A DNA stretch of 64,000 bases from Alphaproteobacteria bacterium (GTDB taxonomy: Bacteria; Pseudomonadota; Alphaproteobacteria; Caulobacterales; Hyphomonadaceae): assembly GCA_018827375.1 (NCBI GenBank), contig JAHJYW010000042.1:124001-188000 (forward strand), written 5' to 3'. Below the pieces are notes generated by a model. It searched no databases, had not been told where the DNA came from, and saw nothing but the letters and a program-made list of their open reading frames with translations. Below are positions 1 to 8,835 of the stretch, one piece after another. The number at the start of each line of letters is the position of its first letter. The stretch's first letter is position 1. A program made the translations under genes and the position numbers.

Positions 1-1
1 G

Positions 2-205
2 ACAGAGGCCGAGGCCGACCTCGCCAATATGGAAGGCGAGATCAATTCCGCCGTCATGAAGAAAACCATGGCTGAGGAGAAGGCCGCCGCACAGAAGGCT
101 AAAGAAACCAAGGCCGACAAGCCGGCTGCTGAAACGGCCGAGGCAACGGCGGTACCCGCATCCTCCGAAGCATCAGCGCCCAAGTCCAAGGACGATGCTG
201 CGTGA
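2..205 (+). CDS. tatB: TatB C-terminal fragment (5' end outside window)
   Basis: An open frame runs in from the left edge and stops at TGA 203-205. It encodes a hydrophilic, Ala/Lys/Glu-rich tail, as expected for the poorly conserved cytoplasmic C-terminus of TatB, the twin-arginine translocase subunit that receives substrates together with TatC. The membrane helix and amphipathic helix that define the family lie outside the window, so the assignment rests mainly on position: the frame overlaps the tatC start by four bases (GTGA), the usual tatB-tatC coupling in alphaproteobacteria. Another protein with an acidic/basic tail cannot be excluded from this fragment alone. Confidence 0.7.
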   Translation, partial: TEAEADLANMEGEINSAVMKKTMAEEKAAAQKAKETKADKPAAETAEATAVPASSEASAPKSKDDAA

Positions 206-1029
206 ACACGACCCCGCCCAAGGACGAACAACCTGAAATTCTGGATGATGAAGTGGAGGCGAGCCGCGCCCCGCTGCTCGAACACCTGTCCGAGCTGCGC
301 ACACGCCTGATCATCTCGCTGTCGGTGCTTGGCATCGCCGCACTCGGCTGCTTCTTCGTCGCCCAGCCGATCTATGACTTCCTGCTCGCGCCTTTCGCCG
401 CCAAAGCCGAAGCGCTGCGCGGCGCCCCACTGGAGCTGATTTTCACCGCGCCGATGGAATTCTTCTTTGCCAAGGTGAAGCTCGCTCTCTTCGCGGGCAT
501 CTTCCTGTCTTTTCCGGTCATCGCCTGGCAGATTTACGCCTTCGTGGCGCCGGGCCTCTACAAGAACGAGCGGGGGGCCTTCTGGCCTTTCCTTGTGGCC
601 GCCCCCATCCTGTTCACAGCGGGCGCCACGTTCGTCTACATCCTGATGCTGCCCATGCTGGCGCGCTTTTCGATCTCGCAGGAGCAGATCAATAGCGGCG
701 TGGCGACGATCAAGCTTCTGCCCAAAGTGTCGGAATACCTGTCGCTGGTGATGGCCTTGATGCTGGCCTTCGGCATTTCCTTCCAGCTGCCGGTGATCCT
801 CACGCTGCTTGCCAAGATCGGCATCATCACGGCGCAGACGCTGATCAGTGGCCGCAAGTATGCCATCGTCATCATTCTCCTGTTTTCGGCCGTGTTCACG
901 CCGCCGGATGTGATTTCCCAGCTCCTGCTCACCGGACCGGTCTATTTTCTCTACGAAATTTCGATTTTCTGCGTGAAGCTGATCGAGAAGAAGCAGGCCG
1001 AGCAGGATGCCGACTCCCCGGCCGAATAG
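202..1029 (+). CDS. tatC: Sec-independent protein translocase TatC
   Basis: TatC is the multi-spanning inner-membrane core of the twin-arginine translocase and binds the signal peptides of folded substrates. The 275-residue length is normal. The N-terminal family motif EHLSELRTRL is present at about residue 29, followed by several hydrophobic segments consistent with six membrane spans. The conserved periplasmic-loop sequence APGLYKNE, with its invariant glutamate, lies near residue 113. The start is GTG overlapping the tatB stop, which implies translational coupling. A likely client in this window is the PhoD-like phosphatase at 41386-43068, which carries a twin-arginine leader. Confidence 0.96.
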   Translation: MNTTPPKDEQPEILDDEVEASRAPLLEHLSELRTRLIISLSVLGIAALGCFFVAQPIYDFLLAPFAAKAEALRGAPLELIFTAPMEFFFAKVKLALFAGIFLSFPVIAWQIYAFVAPGLYKNERGAFWPFLVAAPILFTAGATFVYILMLPMLARFSISQEQINSGVATIKLLPKVSEYLSLVMALMLAFGISFQLPVILTLLAKIGIITAQTLISGRKYAIVIILLFSAVFTPPDVISQLLLTGPVYFLYEISIFCVKLIEKKQAEQDADSPAE

Positions 1030-1117
1030 TTAATTTTGGTGCGGTGCACGGTTGCTTTCCGGGCGCTTATGTAGAACATCAGCACTCGCTCATTCCGCGA
1101 ATCAGGGAGAAACCCTT

Positions 1118-2089
1118 TTGTCACGCGTTAACAGCGTCCTGCTTGTCGACTTCGACAATATCCACGCTGCGACGGGCGAGGCCTTCACTGAAAAAGTTGC
1201 GAACTGGGTTCTGTGGCTGGAGGACGGTGCGCTGTCGCATCGTCAGAAACGGCGCAGGTTCCTGAGCAAGCGCGTCTACTGGAATCTGCAGCACGATGTG
1301 CACAGGCAGACATTTGAGGCTGCCGGTTTCGAGGCCTTTAACTGTCGCGCCTTTGCCAAGAACAAGATTTCGTCGGGCAAGAGTTCTGCCGATATCGTCC
1401 TGACCATGGATGCGGTCCAGATGGCCGATCGGCTTAAGAATGTTGAGGAAATCATCGTCCTGACGACCGACTCCGATTTCGTGCCTGTGGTGAATCGAAT
1501 CCAATCTCCCCGTTTGCGTGTCGTCGTCGGTGGCAAGGAAACTGATCCCACATACGAGCTCTACAGCCAGCATGCCGATGCCGTCGTGCATATGTCGGCG
1601 CTGAAGACCGCGTGCGACTATGAGCGGACCAAGCGCAAATGGTATCGCTTCCGCAGTCCGCCGCCCGAAGTGCCCGAACCGCGTCTGGTTCAGGAGCGCC
1701 GCTCGCCCCTGATGATGAAGGTGCGTAGCGCTGTCCGCGACGAGATGGATTCGCGCGGCGACCGCCCCCGTCCGGAAGATGAACATCCCCATCTCACGCG
1801 CGCCGCCGAACTTGTCATGCAGCTGGGCGCCCGAACGCCGGACCAGCCCATCGCGCGCGAGAAGATCATCAAGGCACTTTCCGCCATTCCGGATTTCACG
1901 CCGACGCCGAAAAAGGGCAAACCGGCCTGGTTCGGCCTGCGTAATTTCGCCGTGATGATGATGCGCCTGCGCGTCCTCGAGCCTTGCATCGAGGTGCGTC
2001 CGCAAAAGCGCAATGGTACGCAGGTCATCTGCCGCATGCCTGACAAGGCCGTGAAGTCTGCCGTCACACAGGCAGAAGCACGCCCCTGA
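1118..2089 (+). CDS. NYN-domain (LabA/DUF88-like) putative ribonuclease
   Basis: The first ~150 residues form an NYN (PIN-like) fold typical of LabA/DUF88 proteins. Candidate metal-binding aspartates sit in VLLVDFDNIH near the N-terminus, in ADIVLTMDAV, and in the TTDSDFVPVV motif that marks the family. The C-terminal ~100 residues are basic and may be a small nucleic-acid-binding domain; I do not recognise it with certainty. I chose the TTG at 1118 because GGGAGA at 1105-1110 is well placed ahead of it and the family's N-terminal beta strand starts directly afterwards; an upstream ATG at 1052 would add a non-homologous extension. Family members are expected to cut RNA, but no substrate is predictable. 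It is inserted between tatC and serS. Confidence 0.8.
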   Translation: MSRVNSVLLVDFDNIHAATGEAFTEKVANWVLWLEDGALSHRQKRRRFLSKRVYWNLQHDVHRQTFEAAGFEAFNCRAFAKNKISSGKSSADIVLTMDAVQMADRLKNVEEIIVLTTDSDFVPVVNRIQSPRLRVVVGGKETDPTYELYSQHADAVVHMSALKTACDYERTKRKWYRFRSPPPEVPEPRLVQERRSPLMMKVRSAVRDEMDSRGDRPRPEDEHPHLTRAAELVMQLGARTPDQPIAREKIIKALSAIPDFTPTPKKGKPAWFGLRNFAVMMMRLRVLEPCIEVRPQKRNGTQVICRMPDKAVKSAVTQAEARP

Positions 2090-2162
2090 GACCACTTCGA
2101 GCAGTGGACGCCGCGCGCCGCGCGCATTAGAGCGGGTGGCAGAGCCATTTCAGGACTGACCC

Positions 2163-3599
2163 ATGTTCGACATCCGTGCCATCCGAGACAATCCGGACGC
2201 TTTCCGCGCCGCCTGGAACCGCCGCAAGCCGGGCCTTGGCGACTCGGTCGACGAAATCCTCCGGCACGACTCGGCGCTGCGCAAGGCAGTGACTGACAAG
2301 CAGGATGCCGAGAAGCTTCGCAACGAAAATTCCAAGCTGATCGGCCGCGCCAAGGCCGAGAAGAACGAGGAAGAAGCTGAGCGTCTCATGGCATTGGTCA
2401 CTGAGGCGAAGGCGACCATTGAGGCGGCTGGCGAGCAGGAAAGTTCCGCAAAGGCGCTGCTCGATGCGTTGCTGATGGGTCTGCCCAACCTGCCGCTGGC
2501 TGTTGTCCCGCTTGGCACTGACGAAGAAGACAATCAGGAAGAGCATCGCTGGGGTGAACCCGCGCGCATCAACAACCCGAAAGACCATGCCGATCTCGGC
2601 GAGGCCCTGAAGAGCGATCTCGGCTTCCCGCAGATGGACTTCGACAGCGCCGTGAAGATGAGCGGCGCGCGCTTTGTCGCCCTGCGCGGCAAGCTCGCCC
2701 GCATGGAGCGGGCCCTCTCGGCTTTCATGCTGGACCTGCAGACCGACGAGCATGGCTACGAGGAAGTCAATCCGCCGCTATTGGTGAGAGACACCGCCCT
2801 GATGGGGACGGGCCAATTGCCCAAGTTTCAGGAAGACCTGTTTGAGATCGGATTTCCTACTGAATTCCTGAAGCAGCATGCGCGCTACATCCGTCAAATC
2901 GCGGAAGAATCACCCGATGAAACAGCCGCCGTCAGTAATTTGAAAATCGGATTGAAAAATCTGGACGATCATCTTGCGCGTGTGAGTGAATTCCGGCGCT
3001 GGTTGATCCCTACCGCGGAAGTCCCGCTCACGAACCTTGTGCGCGATCAGATTCTCGATGGCGCGCGTCTCCCCCTCCGCTTTACCGCGCACACGCCCTG
3101 CTTCCGCTCGGAAGCGGGCAGCGCCGGGCGCGATACGAAGGGCATGATCCGGCTGCACCAGTTCAACAAGGTCGAGCTCGTCTCCATCGTGGAGAATGAG
3201 GAAAAGGGCCTCGAAGAACTGGAGCGCATGACAGGGTGCGCCGAGGAAGTGCTGAAACGCCTCAACCTGCCGTTCCGCCGCATGCTGCTCTGCACGGGCG
3301 ACATGGGAGCCGGTGCCCGCAAGACCTATGACCTTGAAGTCTGGATCCCCAGCCAGAATGCCTATCGCGAGATCAGCTCGTGCTCCTATTGCGGCGACTT
3401 CCAGGCCCGCCGCATGGACGCGCGCTTCCGCAAGGAAACCGGCGCCAAGCCCGAATTCGTCCACACGCTCAACGGTTCCGGCCTCGCCGTCGGCCGCACG
3501 CTCGTCGCCGTCATCGAGAACTACCAGAACGAAGATGGCTCAATCAGGGTGCCGGACGTGCTGCGACCATACATGGGCGGGCTGGAGGTGATCGAGTGA
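2163..3599 (+). CDS. serS: Seryl-tRNA synthetase
   Basis: This cytoplasmic class II aminoacyl-tRNA synthetase charges tRNA-Ser (and tRNA-Sec where present) with serine. The 478 residues include the N-terminal charged helical arm (about residues 30-100) that contacts the tRNA variable loop. The TAEVPLTN motif, motif 2 around [14 protein letters not shown], and motif 3 in [19 protein letters not shown] are all visible. It is somewhat longer than the typical ~425-430 residues; the extra sequence (about residues 240-280, [16 protein letters not shown]...) looks like a lineage insertion before the TAEVPLTN strand. Its stop overlaps the surE GTG start. Confidence 0.97.
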   Translation: MFDIRAIRDNPDAFRAAWNRRKPGLGDSVDEILRHDSALRKAVTDKQDAEKLRNENSKLIGRAKAEKNEEEAERLMALVTEAKATIEAAGEQESSAKALLDALLMGLPNLPLAVVPLGTDEEDNQEEHRWGEPARINNPKDHADLGEALKSDLGFPQMDFDSAVKMSGARFVALRGKLARMERALSAFMLDLQTDEHGYEEVNPPLLVRDTALMGTGQLPKFQEDLFEIGFPTEFLKQHARYIRQIAEESPDETAAVSNLKIGLKNLDDHLARVSEFRRWLIPTAEVPLTNLVRDQILDGARLPLRFTAHTPCFRSEAGSAGRDTKGMIRLHQFNKVELVSIVENEEKGLEELERMTGCAEEVLKRLNLPFRRMLLCTGDMGAGARKTYDLEVWIPSQNAYREISSCSYCGDFQARRMDARFRKETGAKPEFVHTLNGSGLAVGRTLVAVIENYQNEDGSIRVPDVLRPYMGGLEVIE

Positions 3600-4357
3600 G
3601 GATCCTCCTTACAAACGATGACGGCATCAACGCGCCCGGCCTCGCCGTGCTCGAAGACATCGCCAAGGAACTGAGCGATGATATCTGGATCGCTGCCCCC
3701 GAAGAGGAACAGTCCGGCAAGGGCCGCGCCATTTCGCTGACCCAGCCCGTGCGCGTCCGCAAGGTCGGCGCCAAGGCCTGGGCGATTGCCGGCACGCCGT
3801 CGGACTGTGTTTTGCTGGCGACGCAAGACCTGATGCCCGATGCACCGCACCTCGTGCTTTCCGGCGTCAATCGCGGCCAGAACATTGCCGAGGACACGAG
3901 TTTTTCCGGCACGATCGCTGCCGCCATGTTCGGCATGCAGATGGGCATTCCGTCCATCGCGCTCAGCCAGGCGCAGAGCTTCCGCGAGCGCGGGTCGTTG
4001 CCCTGGGACACGGCGCGGGCATGGGGCGCCAAAACGCTAAGACCGCTTCTGTCGCGCCCGTGGCCGAAGGATGTCGTCATCAACGTCAACTTCCCCGACC
4101 GCGAGCCGGAGGACGTTCTGGGCGTCCAGATCACCCGTCAGGGCTTCCGGGACGAGAGCATCATCCACACAGATCGCCGCGAAGACCTGCGCGGCAACGA
4201 CTATTACTGGATTGGCTACAAGGGAAAGCTGTCAAAGCCTGATGCTGGCACAGACCTGCGCGCCATCTACGATGGTTATGTCTCTGTTTCGCCCCTGCAC
4301 GTGGACCTGACGCACGAGGCCTATCTCACGAAACTCCGCGAGACATGGCAGAGCTGA
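3596..4357 (+). CDS. surE: 5'/3'-nucleotidase SurE
   Basis: SurE is a metal-dependent phosphatase acting on nucleoside 5'- and 3'-monophosphates and short polyphosphate, linked to stationary-phase survival. The protein begins with the diagnostic metal-binding sequence [14 protein letters not shown]. It also has [11 protein letters not shown] and the [18 protein letters not shown] block that holds a further metal-ligand asparagine. I start it at GTG 3596, which overlaps the serS stop and gives 253 residues, the normal family length. The last 13 bases overlap pcm, so serS-surE-pcm appear to be one transcript. Confidence 0.95.
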   Translation: MRILLTNDDGINAPGLAVLEDIAKELSDDIWIAAPEEEQSGKGRAISLTQPVRVRKVGAKAWAIAGTPSDCVLLATQDLMPDAPHLVLSGVNRGQNIAEDTSFSGTIAAAMFGMQMGIPSIALSQAQSFRERGSLPWDTARAWGAKTLRPLLSRPWPKDVVINVNFPDREPEDVLGVQITRQGFRDESIIHTDRREDLRGNDYYWIGYKGKLSKPDAGTDLRAIYDGYVSVSPLHVDLTHEAYLTKLRETWQS

Positions 4358-4998
4358 TCGCCGACCCCTTCCGCGCCGCGCGCCTTGTGCTGCATCTGCG
4401 CCAGGAAGGAATCACCGATGACGGCGTGCTGAAGGCGATGGAGACGATCGACCGGGGCGCATTCATCGACGGCGGCAGCCTCGACAAGCTCGCCTTCGAG
4501 GACTGTATCCTGCCAATTCCCTGTGGGCAGATCATCCCGCGCCCGGCCGTTACCGGCCAGCTGCTGCAGGCATTGCAAATCCGGCAGGTGCGGGAAGCCC
4601 GAATCCTGCTGATCGGCATGGGCAGCGGCTACACGGCAGCTCTTGCCGCCCAGCTCGGCGCCGACGTGTTCGCCATGGACCGCTACCGCCGCCTCTGTGA
4701 CGCCGCCCGCATGCGGATGCTCGACCTTGGCCTTGGCAATGTGGCCGTGCGGCATGGTGACGGCCTCGTCGGCTGGCCCGAACGGGGCCCGTACGACCGG
4801 ATTCTCCTGACAGGCGCTGTCGGCGAGGTGCCGGATGTCCTGTTGCAACAGCTTGCCAGGGGCGGTGTGCTGATCTCGCCCTTCAACACGCCTGACGGGC
4901 AGGTCCTTTTGCGCATGGGCGCAGACGGCGCACAGGAACGCCTCGCCATCGCCCAGCCGCTTGCGCCGCTGCTGGAAGGGCGCTCTCGGGCCCTCTAG
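4345..4998 (+). CDS. pcm: Protein-L-isoaspartate O-methyltransferase (divergent)
   Basis: The family methylates L-isoaspartyl residues in damaged proteins so they can revert to aspartate. A SAM-binding glycine-rich motif ([20 protein letters not shown], about residues 87-106) and the later strand DRILLTGAV support the methyltransferase fold, and 217 residues is the normal length. Position after surE is the classic arrangement. The substrate-site motif, usually PIGxGQTISQP, reads [11 protein letters not shown] here, so the conserved serine appears to be replaced by proline. Activity may therefore be altered; this is inference from motif comparison. Confidence 0.88.
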   Translation: MAELIADPFRAARLVLHLRQEGITDDGVLKAMETIDRGAFIDGGSLDKLAFEDCILPIPCGQIIPRPAVTGQLLQALQIRQVREARILLIGMGSGYTAALAAQLGADVFAMDRYRRLCDAARMRMLDLGLGNVAVRHGDGLVGWPERGPYDRILLTGAVGEVPDVLLQQLARGGVLISPFNTPDGQVLLRMGADGAQERLAIAQPLAPLLEGRSRAL

Positions 4999-5121
4999 GA
5001 CAGATTCGCGCGACCTGCAGGGCTTGTTTGCCAAGCCCAGCGGCCACAGCTATAGGGGCATGACTTTCGCGGGCGCCTGAAGGCGCCATTGCGGACATGG
5101 GTTACAGGGAGTTGGACCATC

Positions 5122-5493
5122 ATGCTGAACAAATTCGCCGCGGCTGCCATCGTTTTCATGGGCCTGTCCCTGCCGGCCCTCGCGCAGGCCGCGCCGCCCG
5201 CTGCAGGCCCCGGCATCCTGACGCAGGTCATGTTCTTCCTGCCACTGATCCTGATCTTCTACTTCCTGCTGATCCGTCCTCAGCAGCAGCGCGCCAAGAA
5301 GCACAAGCTGATGATCGAAGCCGTCAAGCGCGGCGACACGGTGATCACGTCCGGCGGCCTGATCGGCAAGGTCATCAAGGTCGGCGATACGGAAGTGTCG
5401 CTTGAACTGGCTGAAAACGTCCGCGTTCGCGTGATCAAGGCAATGGTTGTTGATGTGAAGGGCAAGAACGAGCCCGTTGCGGCCAACGACTAG
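5122..5493 (+). CDS. yajC: Preprotein translocase subunit YajC
   Basis: YajC is the small accessory subunit of the SecDF-YajC complex that assists Sec export at the inner membrane. The 123-residue protein has an Ala-rich hydrophobic N-terminus resembling a signal sequence, then a second strong membrane segment (about residues 36-53) directly followed by the family signature IRPQQQRAKKHKLM. A soluble domain rich in valine and glycine follows (GDTVITSGGLIGKV). The ATG at 5122 is preceded by AGGGAG at 5106-5111; a GTG/ATG further upstream would add only unrelated residues. The 123-base gap after pcm lacks the peptidase gene often found there. Confidence 0.95.
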   Translation: MLNKFAAAAIVFMGLSLPALAQAAPPAAGPGILTQVMFFLPLILIFYFLLIRPQQQRAKKHKLMIEAVKRGDTVITSGGLIGKVIKVGDTEVSLELAENVRVRVIKAMVVDVKGKNEPVAAND

Positions 5494-5535
5494 GCCTTCG
5501 CTTTCCGGCTGTTTTCCCGTCTCAAGGACTAGACC

Positions 5536-7143
5536 ATGCTTCAGTTTCCGCCATGGAAGATCTGCCTGATCCTCGGCATCATGCTCTGGGGCACGCTGAT
5601 GGCGTTGCCCAATGTCGTGAATATGTCGGGCGCACCCACCGGTATTCCCAAGCAGGGTGTCAATCTAGGCCTCGACCTTCAGGGTGGCGTCTACCTGATG
5701 ATGGAGATCAACCCGGACGAAGTGGTCGCCAACCGGCTCGAAGTGTTCGCCATTGATGTGCGCAATGCGCTCGGCAACAAGGACGGCAAGCCTCTTATCG
5801 GTCACCTTTCCACCGTCGAAGGCCGCACGCTGAATGTCGAACTCACCCGTCCGGATGCCGATGGCAACTTTCCGATGGACGAGGCACTTACCCGCATTCG
5901 CAAACTGAATGGCAGCGTCGAAGGCGCCATCGGCGGCGCGAAAACCTACGAAATCGAGTCGGCGGGTCCGGCACTCATCAAGGTGTCTGTGCCTTCCACA
6001 TCAGAAGAAACCCTGATGAAGGATGCGCTCGGAAAGACGATGACCATCGTTCGCCGCCGCGTCGATCCTGAAGGCGTCAGCGAGATATCCATCACACCGC
6101 AGGGCAACAACCGGATTATTCTGGAAGCACCCGGTGAGCCTGATGCGACCCGCCTGAAGAACCTGCTCAGCCGCGATGGCAAGATGACCTTCAACCTGGT
6201 CGAAAACAGCCCGTCGGCGATCGCAGCAGCCGAAAAGGGCGTCGTGAAGCCAGGCTATCGCCTTCTCAGCGGACCGCAGACCGGCCAGCTTCTCGTGCGC
6301 AACATTCCCGAGGTGACCGGCGCCGACATCGCCACAGCCAGCCAGGGTTATGATGATGGCAACCGTCCGCAGATCAACTTCCGCCTCAACGGCAATGGGG
6401 CGTCCAAATTCTACCAGACGACCCGCAACAATTCCGGCAAGCTGTTCGCTATCGTCCTCGACGACACGATCATGTCCGCGCCGCGCATCAACGAGCCAAT
6501 TCCCGGCGGCAGCGTGCGTATCACGGGCGACTTCACGCTTGAGGAAGCCCAGGATCTGGCCGCCATCATCGAAGCCGGTGAAATGCCTGCCAAGGTCCAG
6601 TTCCTCGACCAGAGAACGGTCAGCGCCACGCTGGGTCAGGACTCGATCCGCGCCGGCGTGCGTGCTTCGCTGATCGGCCTATCCCTCGTCGCCATCTTCA
6701 TGATCCTGGCCTACGGCCTGATGGGCATCTTCGCGGTCGGCTCGCTGGCTGCCAACATCATCCTGATCATCGGCGCGCTATCCGGCCTCGGCGCAACACT
6801 TACACTGCCGGGTATCGCGGGTATCATTCTCACGATCGGTATGGCTGTTGACGCCAACGTGCTCGTCTTTGAACGTATCAGGGAAGAGCAGCGGGCAGGT
6901 CGCTCGCCACTGACGGCTGTTCAGGCAGGCTATGAGCGCGCGCTGTCGACCATCCTTGATGCCAACATCACAACGTTCATCGCTGCGGCCATCCTTTACC
7001 TCCTTGGCTCCGGCCCGGTGAAGGGCTTCGCCGTGACGCTGGCCATCGGTATCGTCACCTCGGTGTTCACGGCTTTCGTGCTGACCCGCTGGTTCACGGT
7101 CATGTGGCTCAAGGGCGTCAAACCCAAGAAATTCGCGCTTTAA
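5536..7143 (+). CDS. secD: Protein translocase subunit SecD
   Basis: SecD is an inner-membrane RND-type protein that uses the proton gradient to pull Sec substrates into the periplasm. One membrane helix near the N-terminus is followed by the conserved GLDLQGGVYLMMEI motif (about residue 46), then a large periplasmic region. Five further helices are clustered at the C-terminal end, including the GMAVDANVLVFERIREE motif that carries the proton-pathway aspartate. The 535-residue length is typical of alphaproteobacteria. It lies 42 bases after yajC and 18 bases before secF, so the three are very likely cotranscribed. Confidence 0.97.
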   Translation: MLQFPPWKICLILGIMLWGTLMALPNVVNMSGAPTGIPKQGVNLGLDLQGGVYLMMEINPDEVVANRLEVFAIDVRNALGNKDGKPLIGHLSTVEGRTLNVELTRPDADGNFPMDEALTRIRKLNGSVEGAIGGAKTYEIESAGPALIKVSVPSTSEETLMKDALGKTMTIVRRRVDPEGVSEISITPQGNNRIILEAPGEPDATRLKNLLSRDGKMTFNLVENSPSAIAAAEKGVVKPGYRLLSGPQTGQLLVRNIPEVTGADIATASQGYDDGNRPQINFRLNGNGASKFYQTTRNNSGKLFAIVLDDTIMSAPRINEPIPGGSVRITGDFTLEEAQDLAAIIEAGEMPAKVQFLDQRTVSATLGQDSIRAGVRASLIGLSLVAIFMILAYGLMGIFAVGSLAANIILIIGALSGLGATLTLPGIAGIILTIGMAVDANVLVFERIREEQRAGRSPLTAVQAGYERALSTILDANITTFIAAAILYLLGSGPVKGFAVTLAIGIVTSVFTAFVLTRWFTVMWLKGVKPKKFAL

Positions 7144-7161
7144 GCGGGCAGGAGAGAGACA

Positions 7162-8151
7162 ATGCTACTCAGATACTGGCCTGAAAGTACGAACCTCAAG
7201 TTCATGAACCTGCGCATGGGCGGCGCACTCCTGTCGGTGATCATGATCACCGCCTCGATCTTTTTCCTCGGTACACGCGGCCTAAACCTCGGCGTCGATT
7301 TCGCTGGTGGGACAGTGATGGAACTGCAGCAGACAGAGACCGTCACGGTCGAGACCGTCCGCGCGGCCCTGCCGTTCAATGCGGAAGTGAATACGGCCGT
7401 CGGCACGGATGCGCGGCCTATCGTCGTGGCCAAGTTCGGTGCGGCAGACCCGGCCGAGCTCGGCGAGGAATTTGCCCATCTGGCTCCCGCGGCACAGGCA
7501 GAACGCGCCCAGCAGATGACAAACGACATTGTCGCCAGGACGCTGAAAGAGAAGCTAGGCCTAACTGACGAGGATTTCCTGCGCGATGATTCCGTCGGCC
7601 CGAAAGTGTCCGGCGAACTCTTCCGCTCAGGCATCCTTGCCCTGGTCGTCGCGCTTGCCCTGATGCTCGCCTATATCTGGTTCCGTTTCGAATGGCAGTT
7701 CTCGGTCGGTGCCGTGGCTGCGCTGGCGCACGATGTCATCATCACACTCGGCGTCTTCTCGTTGCTGCAGCTTGAGTTCAATCTGACGACCATTGCGGCC
7801 CTGCTGACCATCATTGGTTACTCGATGAACGACACCGTCGTGGTCTTCGACCGGGTCCGTGAAGAGCGCCGCAAGTACAAGAAGATGCCCGACCGGCAGG
7901 TGATCGACCAGTCGTTGAACTCGACACTGTCACGCACGCTGCTGACGTCAGGCACGACGCTGCTCGCCCTGTTCGCCATTTTCTTCCTTGGCGGCCCGGT
8001 CCTGCGCGGCATGAGCTTCGCACTGATCTGGGGTATCTTTATCGGGACGTACTCGTCGATCTTCATCGCGTCTGCGATCGTTCTCTCGCTCGGCATGGAC
8101 CTGAACAAGAAGCCCGCCGAGGAAGTGACCGGATTTCAGGGTATCCGCTAG
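7162..8151 (+). CDS. secF: Protein translocase subunit SecF
   Basis: SecF pairs with SecD. The N-terminal helix is followed by the family motif GVDFAGGTVMELQQ (about residues 47-60), a periplasmic domain, and five C-terminal helices containing GYSMNDTVVVFDRVREERR, the counterpart of the SecD proton-relay motif. At 329 residues it is of normal size. The stop codon overlaps the stop of the convergent LOG-family gene by four bases. The DUF498 and phytoene/squalene synthase genes that often follow secF in related genomes are absent. Confidence 0.97.
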   Translation: MLLRYWPESTNLKFMNLRMGGALLSVIMITASIFFLGTRGLNLGVDFAGGTVMELQQTETVTVETVRAALPFNAEVNTAVGTDARPIVVAKFGAADPAELGEEFAHLAPAAQAERAQQMTNDIVARTLKEKLGLTDEDFLRDDSVGPKVSGELFRSGILALVVALALMLAYIWFRFEWQFSVGAVAALAHDVIITLGVFSLLQLEFNLTTIAALLTIIGYSMNDTVVVFDRVREERRKYKKMPDRQVIDQSLNSTLSRTLLTSGTTLLALFAIFFLGGPVLRGMSFALIWGIFIGTYSSIFIASAIVLSLGMDLNKKPAEEVTGFQGIR

Positions 8152-8711
8152 CGGTCGATTACCACGACGCGGTCGCTTAGCGCTGCGATGGCAGTCTGTG
8201 GCGAGTCCGAGTGAACCAGCAGCGACCTAAAGCTTTCCGGCGTGAAGCCGCCATCAATGATCTTTTCCATCAGGTCGAAGAAGGGCTCCCAGAAGCCGTC
8301 TTCATCGAGGAAAGCCATGGGCTTCTGGTGAAGGCCGAGACGTGCCCAGGAGAGGATCTCGACGGCTTCTTCCAGCGTGCCGATGCCACCGGGCAGCACG
8401 ATAAACGCGTCCGATTCGTCGAACATCATCTGCTTGCGCGTGTGCATGTCCTCGACGATGCGGTGTTCCACGTCTTCGAAAATCCGCTCTTTCTGCAACA
8501 GGAAGCGGGGCATGATGCCCAGCACTTCGCCAGCTGATTCATGCGCCGCACGCGCGCACGCGCCCATCAGGCCCACGCCACCACCACCATAGACGAGCCG
8601 GATGTCGCGCTTTGCGAGTTCCCGGCCGAGTTCAACGGCAAGCGCGATATATCCGGGGCTTACGGCATCTGAGGCGCCGCAATAGACGCAGATCGATTTC
8701 AACTTCTTCAT
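8148..8711 (-). CDS. LOG-family (TIGR00730) nucleotide 5'-monophosphate phosphoribohydrolase
   Basis: The 187-residue protein has the two hallmarks of the LOG family: the glycine-rich GGGGVGLMG segment at about residues 42-50 and PGGIGTLEE at 107-115, with the conserved Arg-Lys pair at 93-94. LOG enzymes release the base from nucleoside monophosphates. Plant members act on cytokinin ribotides, while bacterial members probably act in nucleotide salvage, with AMP as a common substrate. It is transcribed convergently with secF and divergently from the ABC exporter at 8836. The physiological substrate is not predictable. Confidence 0.92.
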   Translation of the reverse strand: MKKLKSICVYCGASDAVSPGYIALAVELGRELAKRDIRLVYGGGGVGLMGACARAAHESAGEVLGIMPRFLLQKERIFEDVEHRIVEDMHTRKQMMFDESDAFIVLPGGIGTLEEAVEILSWARLGLHQKPMAFLDEDGFWEPFFDLMEKIIDGGFTPESFRSLLVHSDSPQTAIAALSDRVVVIDR

Positions 8712-8835
8712 GGCAATTCCGGCTCTTTTCTCGACCCGCAGAGATAACGACTGAGGCGCCCGGGCGCCAGTTCCAATGTCTGTGCGCTTTCGCGGAGCGT
8801 ATTTGGCGTTTTGTCTTCAACCGATTCCGCCCCAT

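Noticed and set aside
1052-1117. Upstream ATG extension of the NYN gene
   Set aside because: The added 22 residues are unlike the family N-terminus, while TTG 1118 has a good ribosome-binding site and precedes the first conserved strand.
3380-3595. Extended SurE start inside serS
   Set aside because: It would place 72 residues of Arg/Pro-rich shadow-frame sequence before the invariant SurE N-terminus; GTG 3596 is correct.
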